DNA of 64,000 nt from Streptomyces sp. YIM 121038 (GTDB taxonomy: Bacteria; Actinomycetota; Actinomycetes; Streptomycetales; Streptomycetaceae): NCBI RefSeq assembly GCF_006088715.1, contig NZ_CP030771.1, positions 6,157,501 through 6,221,500 on the forward strand. The letters run 5' to 3'. Positions 25,350-34,048 of the stretch are shown here, one piece after another (positions within the stretch are counted from its first letter, which is position 1; each line of letters starts with the position of its first letter). The translations under genes and the position numbers were made by a program. Below the pieces are notes generated by a model that was not told the origin of the DNA, made no database searches, and saw nothing but the letters and a program-made list of their open reading frames with translations.

Positions 25350-26258
25350 ATGACGGAACTGCCCGCCCGGCGCCTGCTGCTCGTGCACGCGCACCCCGAC
25401 GACGAGTCGATCAACAACGGCGCGACGATGGCCGCGTACGCGGCCGCCGGTGCCCGTGTCACGTTGGTGACCTGCACGCTCGGCGAGGAGGGCGAGGTCA
25501 TCCCGGCGGAGCTCGCGCACCTCGCCCCCGACCGCGAGGACACGCTCGGCGCGTACCGCGTCGGTGAGCTGGCCGCCGCGATGAAGGAGCTCGGCGTCGG
25601 CGACCACCGCTTCCTCGGCGGCGCGGGCCGCTACCGCGACTCCGGGATGATGGGCCTCGAACAGAACCACCGCCCCGGCGCCTTCTGGGCCGCCGACCTG
25701 GACGAGGCCGCCGCGCACCTCGTCGCGGTGATCCGCGAGGTGCGGCCCCAGGTGCTCGTCACCTACGACCCCGACGGCGGCTACGGCCACCCCGACCACA
25801 TCCAGGCCCACCGCGTCGCCATGCGCGCCGCGGACCTGGCGGGCGAGCCCGGCTTCCGCACCGACCTGGGCGCGCCGCACGCGATCGCCAAGATCTACTG
25901 GAACCGCGCGCCGCGCTCGGTCGTCGAGGAGCGCTTCGGACGCCTCCCGGAGGCCCTCCCCGGCACGCCCTTCACGGCCGTCGCCTCCCTGGCCGACGTG
26001 CCCGGCGTCACGGACGACGAGCGGATCACCGCGGAGACCGGCGGGCCCGCCTTCGCCGCCGCCAAGGCCGCGGCCATGCGGGCCCACGCCACGCAGATCG
26101 ACGTGAGCGAGCCGCTGTTCGCGCTGTCGAACGGCCTGGCCCAGCCGATCTTCGACACCGAGTACTACGAGCTCGTACGGGGCGAATCGGGGGCGGCGCC
26201 CGGCGCGCGCGAGACCGATCTGTTCGCCGGGCTCGGCACGGAAGGGGCGGACCAGTGA
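25350..26258 (+). CDS. mshB: Mycothiol synthesis: GlcNAc-inositol deacetylase MshB
   Basis: A 302-aa zinc deacetylase (LmbE-like fold) that converts GlcNAc-Ins to GlcN-Ins in mycothiol biosynthesis. The metal and catalytic motif HAHPDDES has His15, Asp17 and Asp18. The third zinc ligand is in GGYGHPDH (His147 or His150). Length and the whole order of motifs match M. tuberculosis MshB (Rv1170), and the next gene is the same membrane family that follows mshB in mycobacteria. A related enzyme, mycothiol conjugate amidase (Mca), is the main alternative, but the context favours MshB. The stop overlaps the next start. Confidence 0.93.
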   Translation: MTELPARRLLLVHAHPDDESINNGATMAAYAAAGARVTLVTCTLGEEGEVIPAELAHLAPDREDTLGAYRVGELAAAMKELGVGDHRFLGGAGRYRDSGMMGLEQNHRPGAFWAADLDEAAAHLVAVIREVRPQVLVTYDPDGGYGHPDHIQAHRVAMRAADLAGEPGFRTDLGAPHAIAKIYWNRAPRSVVEERFGRLPEALPGTPFTAVASLADVPGVTDDERITAETGGPAFAAAKAAAMRAHATQIDVSEPLFALSNGLAQPIFDTEYYELVRGESGAAPGARETDLFAGLGTEGADQ

Positions 26259-26788
26259 GTACGCGATCCAAGGCCTCGTCGGGCGCGCGGTCCAAGGCCT
26301 CGTCCGCGGCCGAGGCGGCGAAGCCGTCCGCCAAGTCCGCCAAGCCCGCGAAGCCGTCCCCGGCCGCCGGCTCCGGCGCGGCGGCCGCCGCCGTGCCCGG
26401 CAGCTTCCTCGCCCAGCCGCTGAACGCCGCCCGCCTGGTGGCGTACGTCGCGCTCTTCGTGCTCGGCGCGTTCGTCGGGGTCGCGGGGGCGCTCGTCCAA
26501 CAGGGCTGGTTCCCGGGCGGGTTGCTGCTCGCGCTCGCCGGAGCCGCCGGTGCCTTCTACGGCGGCGCGCGCGCCACCGGCACCAGAGCCGGGGCCCTCG
26601 CGCCCGCCGGAGGGTGGCTCGCCGCCGTCATGCTGCTCACGGCGACCCGCCCGGAGGGCGACTTCGTGTTCGGCGCCGGGCTCGGGTCGTATGTCTTCCT
26701 GCTCGGCGGCATGGGCGTGGCTGTGATGTGTGCCACGCTCGGACAGCGGCCGCAACCAGGTGCGTCCGACGCCCGACTTGGCAAGTGA
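26255..26788 (+). CDS. Small membrane protein coupled to mshB (DUF6113-type)
   Basis: A 177-aa protein with a Ser/Ala/Lys-rich N-terminal 45 residues (repeats of SKASSGAR and AKPSAKS) and then four hydrophobic segments, including [36 protein letters not shown] and [20 protein letters not shown] 26255 overlaps the mshB stop in a GTGA, so it is made together with MshB. The same pairing is seen in mycobacteria (Rv1170-Rv1171, from memory), suggesting a conserved but unknown link. Confidence 0.85.
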   Translation: MSTRSKASSGARSKASSAAEAAKPSAKSAKPAKPSPAAGSGAAAAAVPGSFLAQPLNAARLVAYVALFVLGAFVGVAGALVQQGWFPGGLLLALAGAAGAFYGGARATGTRAGALAPAGGWLAAVMLLTATRPEGDFVFGAGLGSYVFLLGGMGVAVMCATLGQRPQPGASDARLGK

Positions 26789-26928
26789 CGTACCACTTGA
26801 GCCCGTTCCCGGCAGGGGTTTGACGCCGGTCACGGGATGCCTGCCGACGGCGGCCAGTATGGTGGTGCGCGCCGCCGAGCCGCCCGAGTGGTCGAGACGG
26901 GCGGCGGAGCCAACCAGGAGAACCTGCC

Positions 26929-29007
26929 TTGAGTCGTGAAACTGACAGTTCGTCCTCCGGTCCTCACGGGCGCGCGGGAGCCGCGTACCCGTCGGGGACG
27001 CCGCCGTACGGCTCGCCCGCTCAGGGCGTCGGCCCGGACGGCGCAGCGGACGGCGCCGGGCTCGGGCCCGGCGACCGGCGGTCCGGCGAACCGAAGACCG
27101 AGACCACGCTGACCACCCGGATCCGGATCAACATCCCCGGATCGCGGCCCATCCCGCCCGTCGTGATGCGCACGCCGGTCGGGGACGCCGACGGCGACAG
27201 AGGCACGGAGCCCCACGGTCCGGACGACACCGGCTCCGGTCCGGGTGCCGCCTCGGCGCTGCCCGGTCCCGGCGCGCCCGTCCCCGCCCCCGGCGGGGCG
27301 CTGAACGGCGGCGCCGTTCCCCAGGCGTCCACGGGGCCCGCCGGAGGTTCCGCTTCCGGCGAGGACGGCGGGGAGCCCGCGAGCGACTGGTTCGCACCGC
27401 GCAAGACCCCGGCCAAGGGTCCGTCCACTCCGGCGAGCCCGTCTCCCTCTTCGGGCACCGGTTCGGGTGACTCCGGCACGGGCGGCTACGACGTGTCCGC
27501 CGCCGTGGCGGCCGGACCGCTCGGCTCCGCCGGGGAGCCGCGGCGCGACGACCTCCCGTACTTCCCCGGCGACGACCGGCCCGCCGGGCCCACCGGGGGA
27601 CCGGTGACCGGGGACGGCCCGATGCTGACGCCGGAGCCCCCGGCCGGGCCCGACCCGTACGCGGCGGGTCCCGGCCCGTACGGGACCGGTGCCGACGCGT
27701 TCGCGGGCGGCCCCGCGGGCCCCGGCGGCCCCGGTGGCCCCGGTGGCCCCGGCCGCCTCAGCGACGACACCGCGATCCTCACGCCGCAGAAGCCCCTGCC
27801 CGGCGCGGGCGGCCCCGGCGGCCCCCGGCCGCCCGCCGGCGGCGCCCCCGGAGCACCCGGCGTCCCCGGAGCGCCCGGAGGAAACGTCTCCGGTGACACG
27901 CTCAACAGCGGCATCCCGGTCGTCCCGCCCGCCCAGAACGGGCCGTTCGCGCCCGGCGCCCCCGACGGGCCGCTGCCGCACACGCCGCCCAAGCTGCCCG
28001 AGCCCGCGCAGCAGAAGGCCCCGGCCGCCCCGGCGGCCAAGAAGGCGAAGAAGAAGGGCCGCAGCAAGCTGGTCATGCTCGCCGGGCTCGTCGTGGTCAT
28101 CGGCTGCGGCGCGTACGGCGCGGGCCTCCTGATGAACCACGCGGACGTGCCGAAGGGCACCACCGTCCTCGGCGTCGACATCGGCGGCGGCACCCGCGAC
28201 GAGGCCGTCAAGAAGCTCGACGCGGCGCTCGGCGAGCGCGTCAACAAGCCGCTCAAGCTGACGGTCGGCGGCGACACGCTCACCCTCAAGCCGGACCAGG
28301 CGGGGCTCACGCTCGACAGCCAGGCCACGGTCCGCTCCGCCGCGGGCAGCGACTACAACCCCGTGTCGGTGATCGGCGGCCTGTTCGGCGGCGAGCGCGT
28401 CGTCGAGCCGGAGATGCCCGTCGACGAGGAGAAGCTGGCGGCCGCCCTGGAGCGCGCCGCGGGCGGCTCCGGCTCCGGCACCGCCAAGGAGGGCACGGTC
28501 AAGTTCGTGCCCGGCAAGGCCGTCGCGGTCCACGGCAGGGCGGGCAAGGGCATCGACGCCGAGAAGGCCTCGGGCGCGGTCGCCCAGGCGTACAAGAAGC
28601 AGGTCGAGACCGGCAGCGCGGGCAGCGTGGCGGTGCCCGTCACGAACCGCAGGCCGACGGTCTCGGACGCCGAGGTCGACCGGTTCATGCGGGAGTTCGC
28701 CAAGCCCGCCATGTCCGCCAACGTCACGATCAAGGCGGGCACCGGTGGCGGCATCCCGCTCGGCCCCGCGCGGTCGCTGCCGCAGGTGCTCGGCGTCAAG
28801 GTCGTGAACGGCAAGCTCGTCGAGACGTACGACCTCAAGGCGCTCAAGGCGCTCTACGGCAGCACCTTCGACGGCGTCCTGATCCAGCGCGGCAACGGCA
28901 AGAAGACGCCGGTCCAGCCGACGGACGTCGCCCAGGCCATGGGCAAGGCACTGCGCGGCAAGACGCCCGCGGAGCGCATCGGCGTGATCGAGACGAACGC
29001 GAGCTAG
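26929..29007 (+). CDS. Large Pro/Gly-rich membrane-anchored protein with peptidoglycan-binding-like domain
   Basis: A 692-aa protein initiated at TTG 26929 behind CAGGAG. Residues 1-375 are low-complexity Pro/Gly/Ala, with a collagen-like stretch (GPGGPGGPGGPG near 263). A basic KKAKKKGRSK and one membrane helix (about 379-401, LVMLAGLVVVIGCGAYGAGL) follow. The outer region (about 402-692) resembles the YoaR-like putative peptidoglycan-binding domain found in VanW-type proteins (DVPKGTTVLGVDIGGGTRDEAVKKL and later repeats), but the VanW domain itself is missing. Topology implies a long cytoplasmic tail and an extracellular C-terminus at the wall. A role in envelope assembly is inference. Confidence 0.85.
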   Translation: MSRETDSSSSGPHGRAGAAYPSGTPPYGSPAQGVGPDGAADGAGLGPGDRRSGEPKTETTLTTRIRINIPGSRPIPPVVMRTPVGDADGDRGTEPHGPDDTGSGPGAASALPGPGAPVPAPGGALNGGAVPQASTGPAGGSASGEDGGEPASDWFAPRKTPAKGPSTPASPSPSSGTGSGDSGTGGYDVSAAVAAGPLGSAGEPRRDDLPYFPGDDRPAGPTGGPVTGDGPMLTPEPPAGPDPYAAGPGPYGTGADAFAGGPAGPGGPGGPGGPGRLSDDTAILTPQKPLPGAGGPGGPRPPAGGAPGAPGVPGAPGGNVSGDTLNSGIPVVPPAQNGPFAPGAPDGPLPHTPPKLPEPAQQKAPAAPAAKKAKKKGRSKLVMLAGLVVVIGCGAYGAGLLMNHADVPKGTTVLGVDIGGGTRDEAVKKLDAALGERVNKPLKLTVGGDTLTLKPDQAGLTLDSQATVRSAAGSDYNPVSVIGGLFGGERVVEPEMPVDEEKLAAALERAAGGSGSGTAKEGTVKFVPGKAVAVHGRAGKGIDAEKASGAVAQAYKKQVETGSAGSVAVPVTNRRPTVSDAEVDRFMREFAKPAMSANVTIKAGTGGGIPLGPARSLPQVLGVKVVNGKLVETYDLKALKALYGSTFDGVLIQRGNGKKTPVQPTDVAQAMGKALRGKTPAERIGVIETNAS

Positions 29008-29028
29008 CTTCGCTGGATGTGCCGCGAT

Positions 29029-29053
29029 GGGCCCGTCGGTTGACTGCGGGCCC
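29029..29053 (+). terminator. Terminator-like hairpin
   Basis: GGGCCCG and CGGGCCC with an 11-base loop, about 21 bases after the stop of the envelope protein gene. Confidence 0.65.
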
Positions 29054-29103
29054 GTCGCGGCTGGCCGCGCCCACGCGGCGGAGCCGCACATCGACACGGC
29101 CCC

Positions 29104-29120
29104 GCGCCCCTTCGGGGCGC
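29104..29120. repeat. Short hairpin inside a common Streptomyces intergenic repeat
   Basis: GCGCCCC-TTC-GGGGCGC is a perfect stem. It closes a stretch (about 29050-29120) of the type I remember as widespread in Streptomyces gaps, ending in CCCCGCGCCCCTTC. Confidence 0.6.
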
Positions 29121-29154
29121 TGTCGCCGGGGCCCGGCGCCGTCGGTCACCCCTC

Positions 29155-29176
29155 CCGCATGACATCTGTCATGCGG
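29155..29176. promoter_or_regulatory. Operator-like dyad before the ABC/two-component operon
   Basis: Perfect 10-bp arms CCGCATGACA and TGTCATGCGG flank a TC centre. ATGTCA follows after four more bases, making a second, overlapping half-site. It lies 48 bases before the ATPase start and is the best candidate site for the response regulator encoded at the end of the same operon. Confidence 0.65.
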
Positions 29177-29223
29177 ATGTCACCACACCCGACACTGCCA
29201 CCGCACCGCTCTGACCAGCGACG

Positions 29224-30192
29224 ATGGTGCACATGACGACGACAGCGACCACCGCGGCCGGCCCCGCGGAACCCCCGGTGAGTGCCGTGCGGTTCGAATC
29301 GGTGACCAAGTCCTACGGCGACGTACGGGCCGTCGACGGCCTGAGCCTCGATCTGCGGCCCGGTGAGACGGTGGCGCTGCTCGGGCCGAACGGCGCGGGC
29401 AAGTCGTCCACGCTCGACCTGCTCCTCGGTCTGCGCCGCCCGGACAGCGGCACGGTCAGCGTGTTCGGCACCGGCCCGCGCGAGGCGATCACCGCGGGCC
29501 GCGTCGGGGCGATGCTGCAGAGCGGCGGCCTCATGGACGAGGTCTCGGTGCGCGAACTGGTCCGCCTCGCCTGCGCGTTGCACCCGCGGCCGTACCGCGT
29601 GAACGACGTCCTCGCGCACGCGGGCATCACCCAGATCGCCGACCGCAAGGTCAACCGGCTCTCCGGCGGCCAGCAGCAGCGCGTCCGGTTCGCGCTCGCG
29701 ACCGCCGGGCCCAACGACCTGATCGTCCTCGACGAGCCGACCACGGGCATGGACGTCAGCGCCCGCCAGGCGTTCTGGGCGACCATGCGGGAGCAGGCCG
29801 ACCAGGGGCGCGCGGTCCTCTTCGCCACGCACTACCTGGAGGAGGCCGACGCGATCGCGGACCGCGTCCTGGTGCTGCACCGCGGCCGTCTCCTCGCCGA
29901 CGGCACCGCCGCCGAGATCAAGGCGCGGGCGGGCGCCCGCAAGGTCAGCTTCGACCTGGCGGAGCTGGCCGCCGACGGCGCCGAGCTGACCGCGCGGCTG
30001 CGCCGCCTGCCGCACGTCAGCGCGCTCGACGTGTCCGGGCGCACGGTCCGGCTGCAGTCCACCGACGCCGACGCCACCGTGCACGCGCTGTACGGCCTCG
30101 GCGTCTACCCCCGCAACCTGGAGGTCGCGGGCCTCGGTCTGGAGCAGGCCTTCGTCGCGATCACCGCGGCCGAGGAGGCGAAGGCGGCATGA
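29224..30192 (+). CDS. ABC transporter ATPase, DrrA-like exporter
   Basis: A 322-aa ATPase with Walker A GPNGAGKSS, signature LSGGQQQRV and Walker B LIVLDEPTTGMD. The C-terminal 80 residues are the regulatory extension typical of DrrA/antibiotic exporters. Starts at 29224 (MVHM) or 29233 (MTTTA) are both possible and no Shine-Dalgarno is obvious. It overlaps the permease gene in an ATGA. With the permease and the coupled sensor kinase and regulator it forms a detox or envelope-stress export unit. The substrate is unknown. Confidence 0.92.
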   Translation: MVHMTTTATTAAGPAEPPVSAVRFESVTKSYGDVRAVDGLSLDLRPGETVALLGPNGAGKSSTLDLLLGLRRPDSGTVSVFGTGPREAITAGRVGAMLQSGGLMDEVSVRELVRLACALHPRPYRVNDVLAHAGITQIADRKVNRLSGGQQQRVRFALATAGPNDLIVLDEPTTGMDVSARQAFWATMREQADQGRAVLFATHYLEEADAIADRVLVLHRGRLLADGTAAEIKARAGARKVSFDLAELAADGAELTARLRRLPHVSALDVSGRTVRLQSTDADATVHALYGLGVYPRNLEVAGLGLEQAFVAITAAEEAKAA

Positions 30193-31184
30193 CCGGCACC
30201 TCCGCTACCGCGCGTACCTCCGCCACGGCGCGTACCTCCGCCACGGCGCGCACCTCCGTTACCTCGCGCACCGACACCACCCCACACACGGGCACCACTC
30301 CGCACCAGGGCGCCACCCCGCACACCGACACGAGCACGGAGACCGACGTGACCACGGCGACGCACACGACGGAAGCGACACGAGCGACGCACACGACGGC
30401 GGCACGGGCGGGCGCCCGGCGGGGCGCGGCGGGCTTCTCCTCCGCGGCCCTCGTCAAGCTGGAGATCAAGCGCTCCCTGCGCAACCGGAAGTTCCTGTTC
30501 TTCTCCGTGCTCTTCCCCGCGCTGCTCTTCCTCATCACCGCGGGCGGCCAGGACGCCCACGCCAAGATGCCCGACAGCGGCGGCCTGAGCGTGCCCGCGT
30601 ACCTGATGGTGTCCATGGCCTCCTTCGGGGCGCTCACCGCCGTCCTGATGGGCAACAGCGAGCGCATCGCCCAGGAGCGCGAGAGCGGCTGGGTGCGCCA
30701 GCTGCGCCTGACCAGCCTGCCCGGCCGCGGCTACGTGCTCGCCAAGACGGCCAGCGCCGCCGTCGTCAGCCTGCCCTCGATCCTCGTGGTCTTCGCGGCC
30801 GGGGCCGCCGTCAAGGACGTCCGCCTGGACGCCTGGCAGTGGCTGGCCCTGACCGGCTCGATCTGGGCGGGCAGCCTGTGCTTCGCCGCACTCGGCGTGG
30901 CCGTCGGCTACCTCGCCACCAGCGACACGGCACGCCCGATCGCGATGATCCTGTACTTCACCCTCTCGGTCCTCGGCGGCCTGTGGATGCCCTCCACGAC
31001 CTTCCCGCACTGGCTCCAGACCCTCGGCGAGTGGCTGCCCACGCACGCGTACGCGGCGCTCGGCCGCGCCATCGAGCTGGGCGGCGCCCCGCACGCCAAG
31101 GACGTCGTCCTGCTCGTCGCGTACTTCGCGGCCTTCGCCACGGGCGCGGCCTGGCTGTACCGGAAGGACACACTGAAGGCGTGA
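30189..31184 (+). CDS. ABC-2 type permease with a repetitive Thr-rich N-terminus
   Basis: A 331-aa membrane partner of the ATPase. Six helices lie after residue 95 (FFSVLFPALLFLITAG, LMVSMASFGALTAVLMG and so on), with the ABC-2 signature around LGGLWMPSTTFP. Residues 1-80 are unusual: four TSATAR-type hexapeptide copies and then Thr/His-rich repeats without a known domain. The ATGA overlap supports 30189. However, GTG 30348 in the same frame has GGAG at ideal spacing and would give a normal-length 278-aa protein. Its stop overlaps the kinase GTG. Confidence 0.88.
   Translation: MTGTSATARTSATARTSATARTSVTSRTDTTPHTGTTPHQGATPHTDTSTETDVTTATHTTEATRATHTTAARAGARRGAAGFSSAALVKLEIKRSLRNRKFLFFSVLFPALLFLITAGGQDAHAKMPDSGGLSVPAYLMVSMASFGALTAVLMGNSERIAQERESGWVRQLRLTSLPGRGYVLAKTASAAVVSLPSILVVFAAGAAVKDVRLDAWQWLALTGSIWAGSLCFAALGVAVGYLATSDTARPIAMILYFTLSVLGGLWMPSTTFPHWLQTLGEWLPTHAYAALGRAIELGGAPHAKDVVLLVAYFAAFATGAAWLYRKDTLKA
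30198..30269 (+). repeat. Four tandem 18-bp units inside the ABC permease gene
   Basis: The unit ACCTCCGCCACGGCGCGT occurs four times head to tail with small changes and encodes TSATAR, TSATAR, TSATAR and TSVTSR. The period is a multiple of three, so copy number can change without a frameshift. Confidence 0.85.
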
Positions 31185-32422
31185 ACGAACCACTGGACCT
31201 GGAACGCCGCCACCCCCTGCACAGCTTCGGGCGGCCCGCCACGGACCGCCGCGCGGCCCGCACCAAGGCCGCCTGGATCGGCATCTGGCTGGTCTTCATG
31301 GCGGCACCGGTGAAGGACCTGGCCGACGGCGGCCGCTCCACGGCGGCGACGGTCCTCGGCTCGCTCGGCCTCGCCGCGTTCGTCGGCTGTTACCTCACCC
31401 TGGTCTTCCGGTACACGACGCGGGTGCTCAGCTGGCGCTGGGTGTACGTCACGTACGGGGCCCTCGTGCTGCTCGCGGCCGCCCTCTCGGCCTGGATGGA
31501 CTCCGCCTGGCTCGGCCTGTGGGTGTACGTCGCGGTGTCCGCGGGCGCGGTCCTGCCGATGGGCCAGGCCCTGTGGGTGATCCCGGCCGTCACCGGGGCG
31601 ATGCTGGCGATCGGCGTGTACGCGCAGGGCGTGGGCGCGGCGGACCTGATCACCGGCCTGGGCGTGACGACCTTCCTCGTCGGCTTCGCGATGACCGGCG
31701 TCCGCCATCTGATCCGTACGACCGTCCAGCTCCGCCAGGCCCGTGCCACGGTCGCCCAGCTCGCCGCCAACGAGGAGCGCCTGCGCCTGGCCCGCGACCT
31801 GCACGACCTGCTCGGCCACTCCCTGTCGCTGATCACGCTGAAGAGCGAGCTGGCCGGGCGGATGCTGCCCGACCACCCGGACCGGGCCGCCCAGCAGGTC
31901 GCCGACATCGAGCAGGTCAGCCGCCAGGCCCTGGTGGACGTCCGCGAGGCGGTCACCGGCTACCGCAGGCTCACCCTGCCCGGCCAGCTCGCCGGGGCGC
32001 GCACCGCGCTGACCGCCGCGGGCGTCGAGGCCGCCGTCCCCCTGGAGGTCCCCGAGGGCCCGCGGGCGCCCGACGAGGAGCGGGAGGCCGCACTCGCCTG
32101 GGCGCTGCGCGAGGCCGTGACGAACGTCGTCCGGCACAGCGGGGCGAGCCGCTGCGCGGTCACGCTCACCCGCCGCCAGACCCTCGCGGGCCCGGTGCTC
32201 GAACTGGCCGTGGAGGACGACGGCGTGGGCCTCACGGCGGGCACCGGCCACGGCAACGGCCTGACCGGTCTCACCGAGCGCCTGGAGGCCGTCGGCGGCG
32301 TCCTGGAGGTGGGCCCGGGCGGCGGGCGCGGCAGCCGCGGCTGCCGGCTCGCCGCGCGCGTGCCGCTGGCGGCGGACCCGGCGGGGGCGGCCGCGGCGTC
32401 CGCTCTAGGATCACCCGCATGA
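31181..32422 (+). CDS. Sensor histidine kinase, DesK/NarX (HisKA_3) family
   Basis: A 413-aa kinase. Residues 30-185 hold about five membrane helices. The dimerisation helix has RLRLARDLHDLLGHSLS with the phospho-acceptor His208. The ATPase domain has N-box LREAVTNVVRHSGA, G1-like VEDDGVGL and G2 GHGNGLTGL. GTG 31181 overlaps the permease stop and its own stop overlaps the regulator ATG, so export genes and signalling genes are one coupled unit. The multi-helix sensor without a large outer domain suggests it senses the membrane or the transporter. Confidence 0.92.
   Translation: MNEPLDLERRHPLHSFGRPATDRRAARTKAAWIGIWLVFMAAPVKDLADGGRSTAATVLGSLGLAAFVGCYLTLVFRYTTRVLSWRWVYVTYGALVLLAAALSAWMDSAWLGLWVYVAVSAGAVLPMGQALWVIPAVTGAMLAIGVYAQGVGAADLITGLGVTTFLVGFAMTGVRHLIRTTVQLRQARATVAQLAANEERLRLARDLHDLLGHSLSLITLKSELAGRMLPDHPDRAAQQVADIEQVSRQALVDVREAVTGYRRLTLPGQLAGARTALTAAGVEAAVPLEVPEGPRAPDEEREAALAWALREAVTNVVRHSGASRCAVTLTRRQTLAGPVLELAVEDDGVGLTAGTGHGNGLTGLTERLEAVGGVLEVGPGGGRGSRGCRLAARVPLAADPAGAAAASALGSPA
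32406..32411 (+). promoter_or_regulatory. Internal -10 element for the response regulator
   Basis: TAGGAT lies seven bases before the regulator ATG, inside the end of the kinase gene. It would allow leaderless expression of the regulator alone. Confidence 0.35.
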
Positions 32423-33081
32423 CCGGCACGCACACCCCCGCAGACCCCGGCGAAGCCGACGCCCCGGCGGGCGGCCCCGTCCGGGTGCTGCTCGCCGAGG
32501 ACCAGTCCATGGTCCGTGAGGCCCTCGCGGCGCTCCTCGGCCTGGAACCGGACATCGAGGTCGTGGCGCAGGTGGCGCGCGGCGACGAGGTGCTCGCGGC
32601 CGCGCGCGCCCACCCCGTCGACGTGGCGCTCCTCGACATCGAGATGCCGGGCCGCACCGGCATCGAGGCGGCGGCGGAGCTGCGCGCCGCCCTGCCCGGG
32701 GTGAAGGTCGTCGTCCTCACCACCTTCGGCCGCCCCGGCTATCTGCGCAGCGCCATGGAGGCCGGGGCCGTGGCCTTCCTGGTGAAGGACGCGCCCGCGG
32801 CCCAGCTCGCCGACGCCGTGCGCCGCGTCCTCGCGGGCGAGCGCGTCATCGACCCCACGCTGGCCGCGGCCGCCCTCGCCGAGGGCGCCAACCCGCTGAC
32901 CGACCGCGAGCGGGAGGTCCTGCGCGCCGCCGCCGACGGCTCCACCAACGCCGAGCTGGCCGCCGCCCTGCACCTGTCCCAGGGCACGGTCCGCAACTAC
33001 CTGTCGACGGCCATCCAGAAGCTCGCCGCGCGCAACCGCGCCGAGGCCGTGCGGGTCGCCCGGGACAAGGGCTGGCTGTGA
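32419..33081 (+). CDS. Response regulator, NarL/DesR family
   Basis: A 220-aa regulator with an 18-residue polar N-terminal tail. The receiver domain follows (VRVLLAEDQSMVRE, phospho-acceptor Asp73 in VALLDIEMPG, Thr in VVLTTFG, Lys in LVKDAP). The LuxR-type DNA-binding domain ends the protein (LTDREREVLRAAADGSTN..ELAAAL, GTVRNYLSTAIQKL). It is the cognate partner of the kinase at 31181. The dyad at 29155 is its likely target. ATG 32419 overlaps the kinase stop. Confidence 0.93.
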   Translation: MTGTHTPADPGEADAPAGGPVRVLLAEDQSMVREALAALLGLEPDIEVVAQVARGDEVLAAARAHPVDVALLDIEMPGRTGIEAAAELRAALPGVKVVVLTTFGRPGYLRSAMEAGAVAFLVKDAPAAQLADAVRRVLAGERVIDPTLAAAALAEGANPLTDREREVLRAAADGSTNAELAAALHLSQGTVRNYLSTAIQKLAARNRAEAVRVARDKGWL

Positions 33082-33099
33082 CCTGCCGCCGGGCCGGGC

Positions 33100-33978
33100 T
33101 CAGTTGAGCCGCGCCCGGGCCGCCCGCGCCTGCCGCCGCACCCGCTCGGCCGCCGCCGCGTCGCGCGGGGCGAGGGCGTCGGCGTAGGTCTCCAGCTCGG
33201 CGGCGCCCGTGCGGAAGTCGCCGCGCTGGACCAGGAGCTGGGCCCGGTCGTGGTGCAGCCGGTCCGCGGGTCCTGGAAGCAGCAGCGCGAGCTCCACGGC
33301 CCACAGGGCGACGTCGGAGCGCTCGGGCCGGGCCGCGGCCCAGACGCGGACGTTGTTCAGGACGCGCAGGACGATCTCGCGCGGGTCGGCGGGCCGCAGC
33401 ATCGCCGGTTCCAGCGGCGCCCCGGTGGCGCCCGCAACCAGGAGCCGCGCCTCCGTACAGCTCAGTAGGCGCCCTCCGCCGAACGGGTCGGCGAGCACGC
33501 GCTCCTCGCACCCGCCCTGGCCGCCGCAGGAGTCGTACGCGCCGCAGCCCTCGTCCGGGCAGGCGTCCGGGCTGCCGAAGGCGACCACGAAGTGGCCGGG
33601 CAGCGCGACGCCGTACACCGGGGCGCCCGCCCGCCGGGCCACCTCGATCCACAGCACGGACAGCAGGATCGGCAGGCCGCGTCGGCGCCGCAGGACGCGG
33701 TGGAGGAGGGCCGACTCCAGGCGCTGGTAGTCACCGGGCCGCCCGCCGAACCCCAGGCGCCCGCCGAGCAGTTCGGCGAGCGCGGCGGCCCAGGCGCGGG
33801 GCCCGCCCGGACTCGGCGGCAGCAGCCGCGCGAGCAGGTCCAGCTGGCGCCGCGCCGCCGCCATGCCCGCCCCGTCGAGCGCGGGGTCCGCCTCCGCGCC
33901 GATCAGCAGGCACAGCAGCGCGAGGTCGGGCCGCTCGGCCCTGGCCTCCACCGCGAAGGCTCGACGCCACGGATGCAT
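33100..33978 (-). CDS. SirB1-family (transglutaminase-like/TPR) protein with Cys-rich insert
   Basis: A 292-aa protein, chosen from ATG 33978 (MHPWRRAFAVEARAERPDLA), where similarity to the neighbour begins. It shares with the neighbour the core YQRLESALLHRVLRRRRGLPI, EVARRAGAPVYGVALPGHF and LADPFGGGRLLS, and a C-terminal TPR-like part ending RQARAARARLN. It differs by an insert with four cysteines (Cys140, 145, 151, 157; spacing C-x4-C-x5-C-x5-C) placed just before LADPF, which may bind a metal or form disulfides. SirB1 proteins are widespread and their reaction is unknown. It lies about 70 bases downstream of the paralogue. Confidence 0.85.
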   Translation of the reverse strand: MHPWRRAFAVEARAERPDLALLCLLIGAEADPALDGAGMAAARRQLDLLARLLPPSPGGPRAWAAALAELLGGRLGFGGRPGDYQRLESALLHRVLRRRRGLPILLSVLWIEVARRAGAPVYGVALPGHFVVAFGSPDACPDEGCGAYDSCGGQGGCEERVLADPFGGGRLLSCTEARLLVAGATGAPLEPAMLRPADPREIVLRVLNNVRVWAAARPERSDVALWAVELALLLPGPADRLHHDRAQLLVQRGDFRTGAAELETYADALAPRDAAAAERVRRQARAARARLN

Positions 33979-34048
33979 AGGACGGTGGTGCCCGGCCGGG
34001 GGCGCCTCAACCGGGGCCGGCCGCCCCCGGGCCCCGCCCCGCGAGCGC

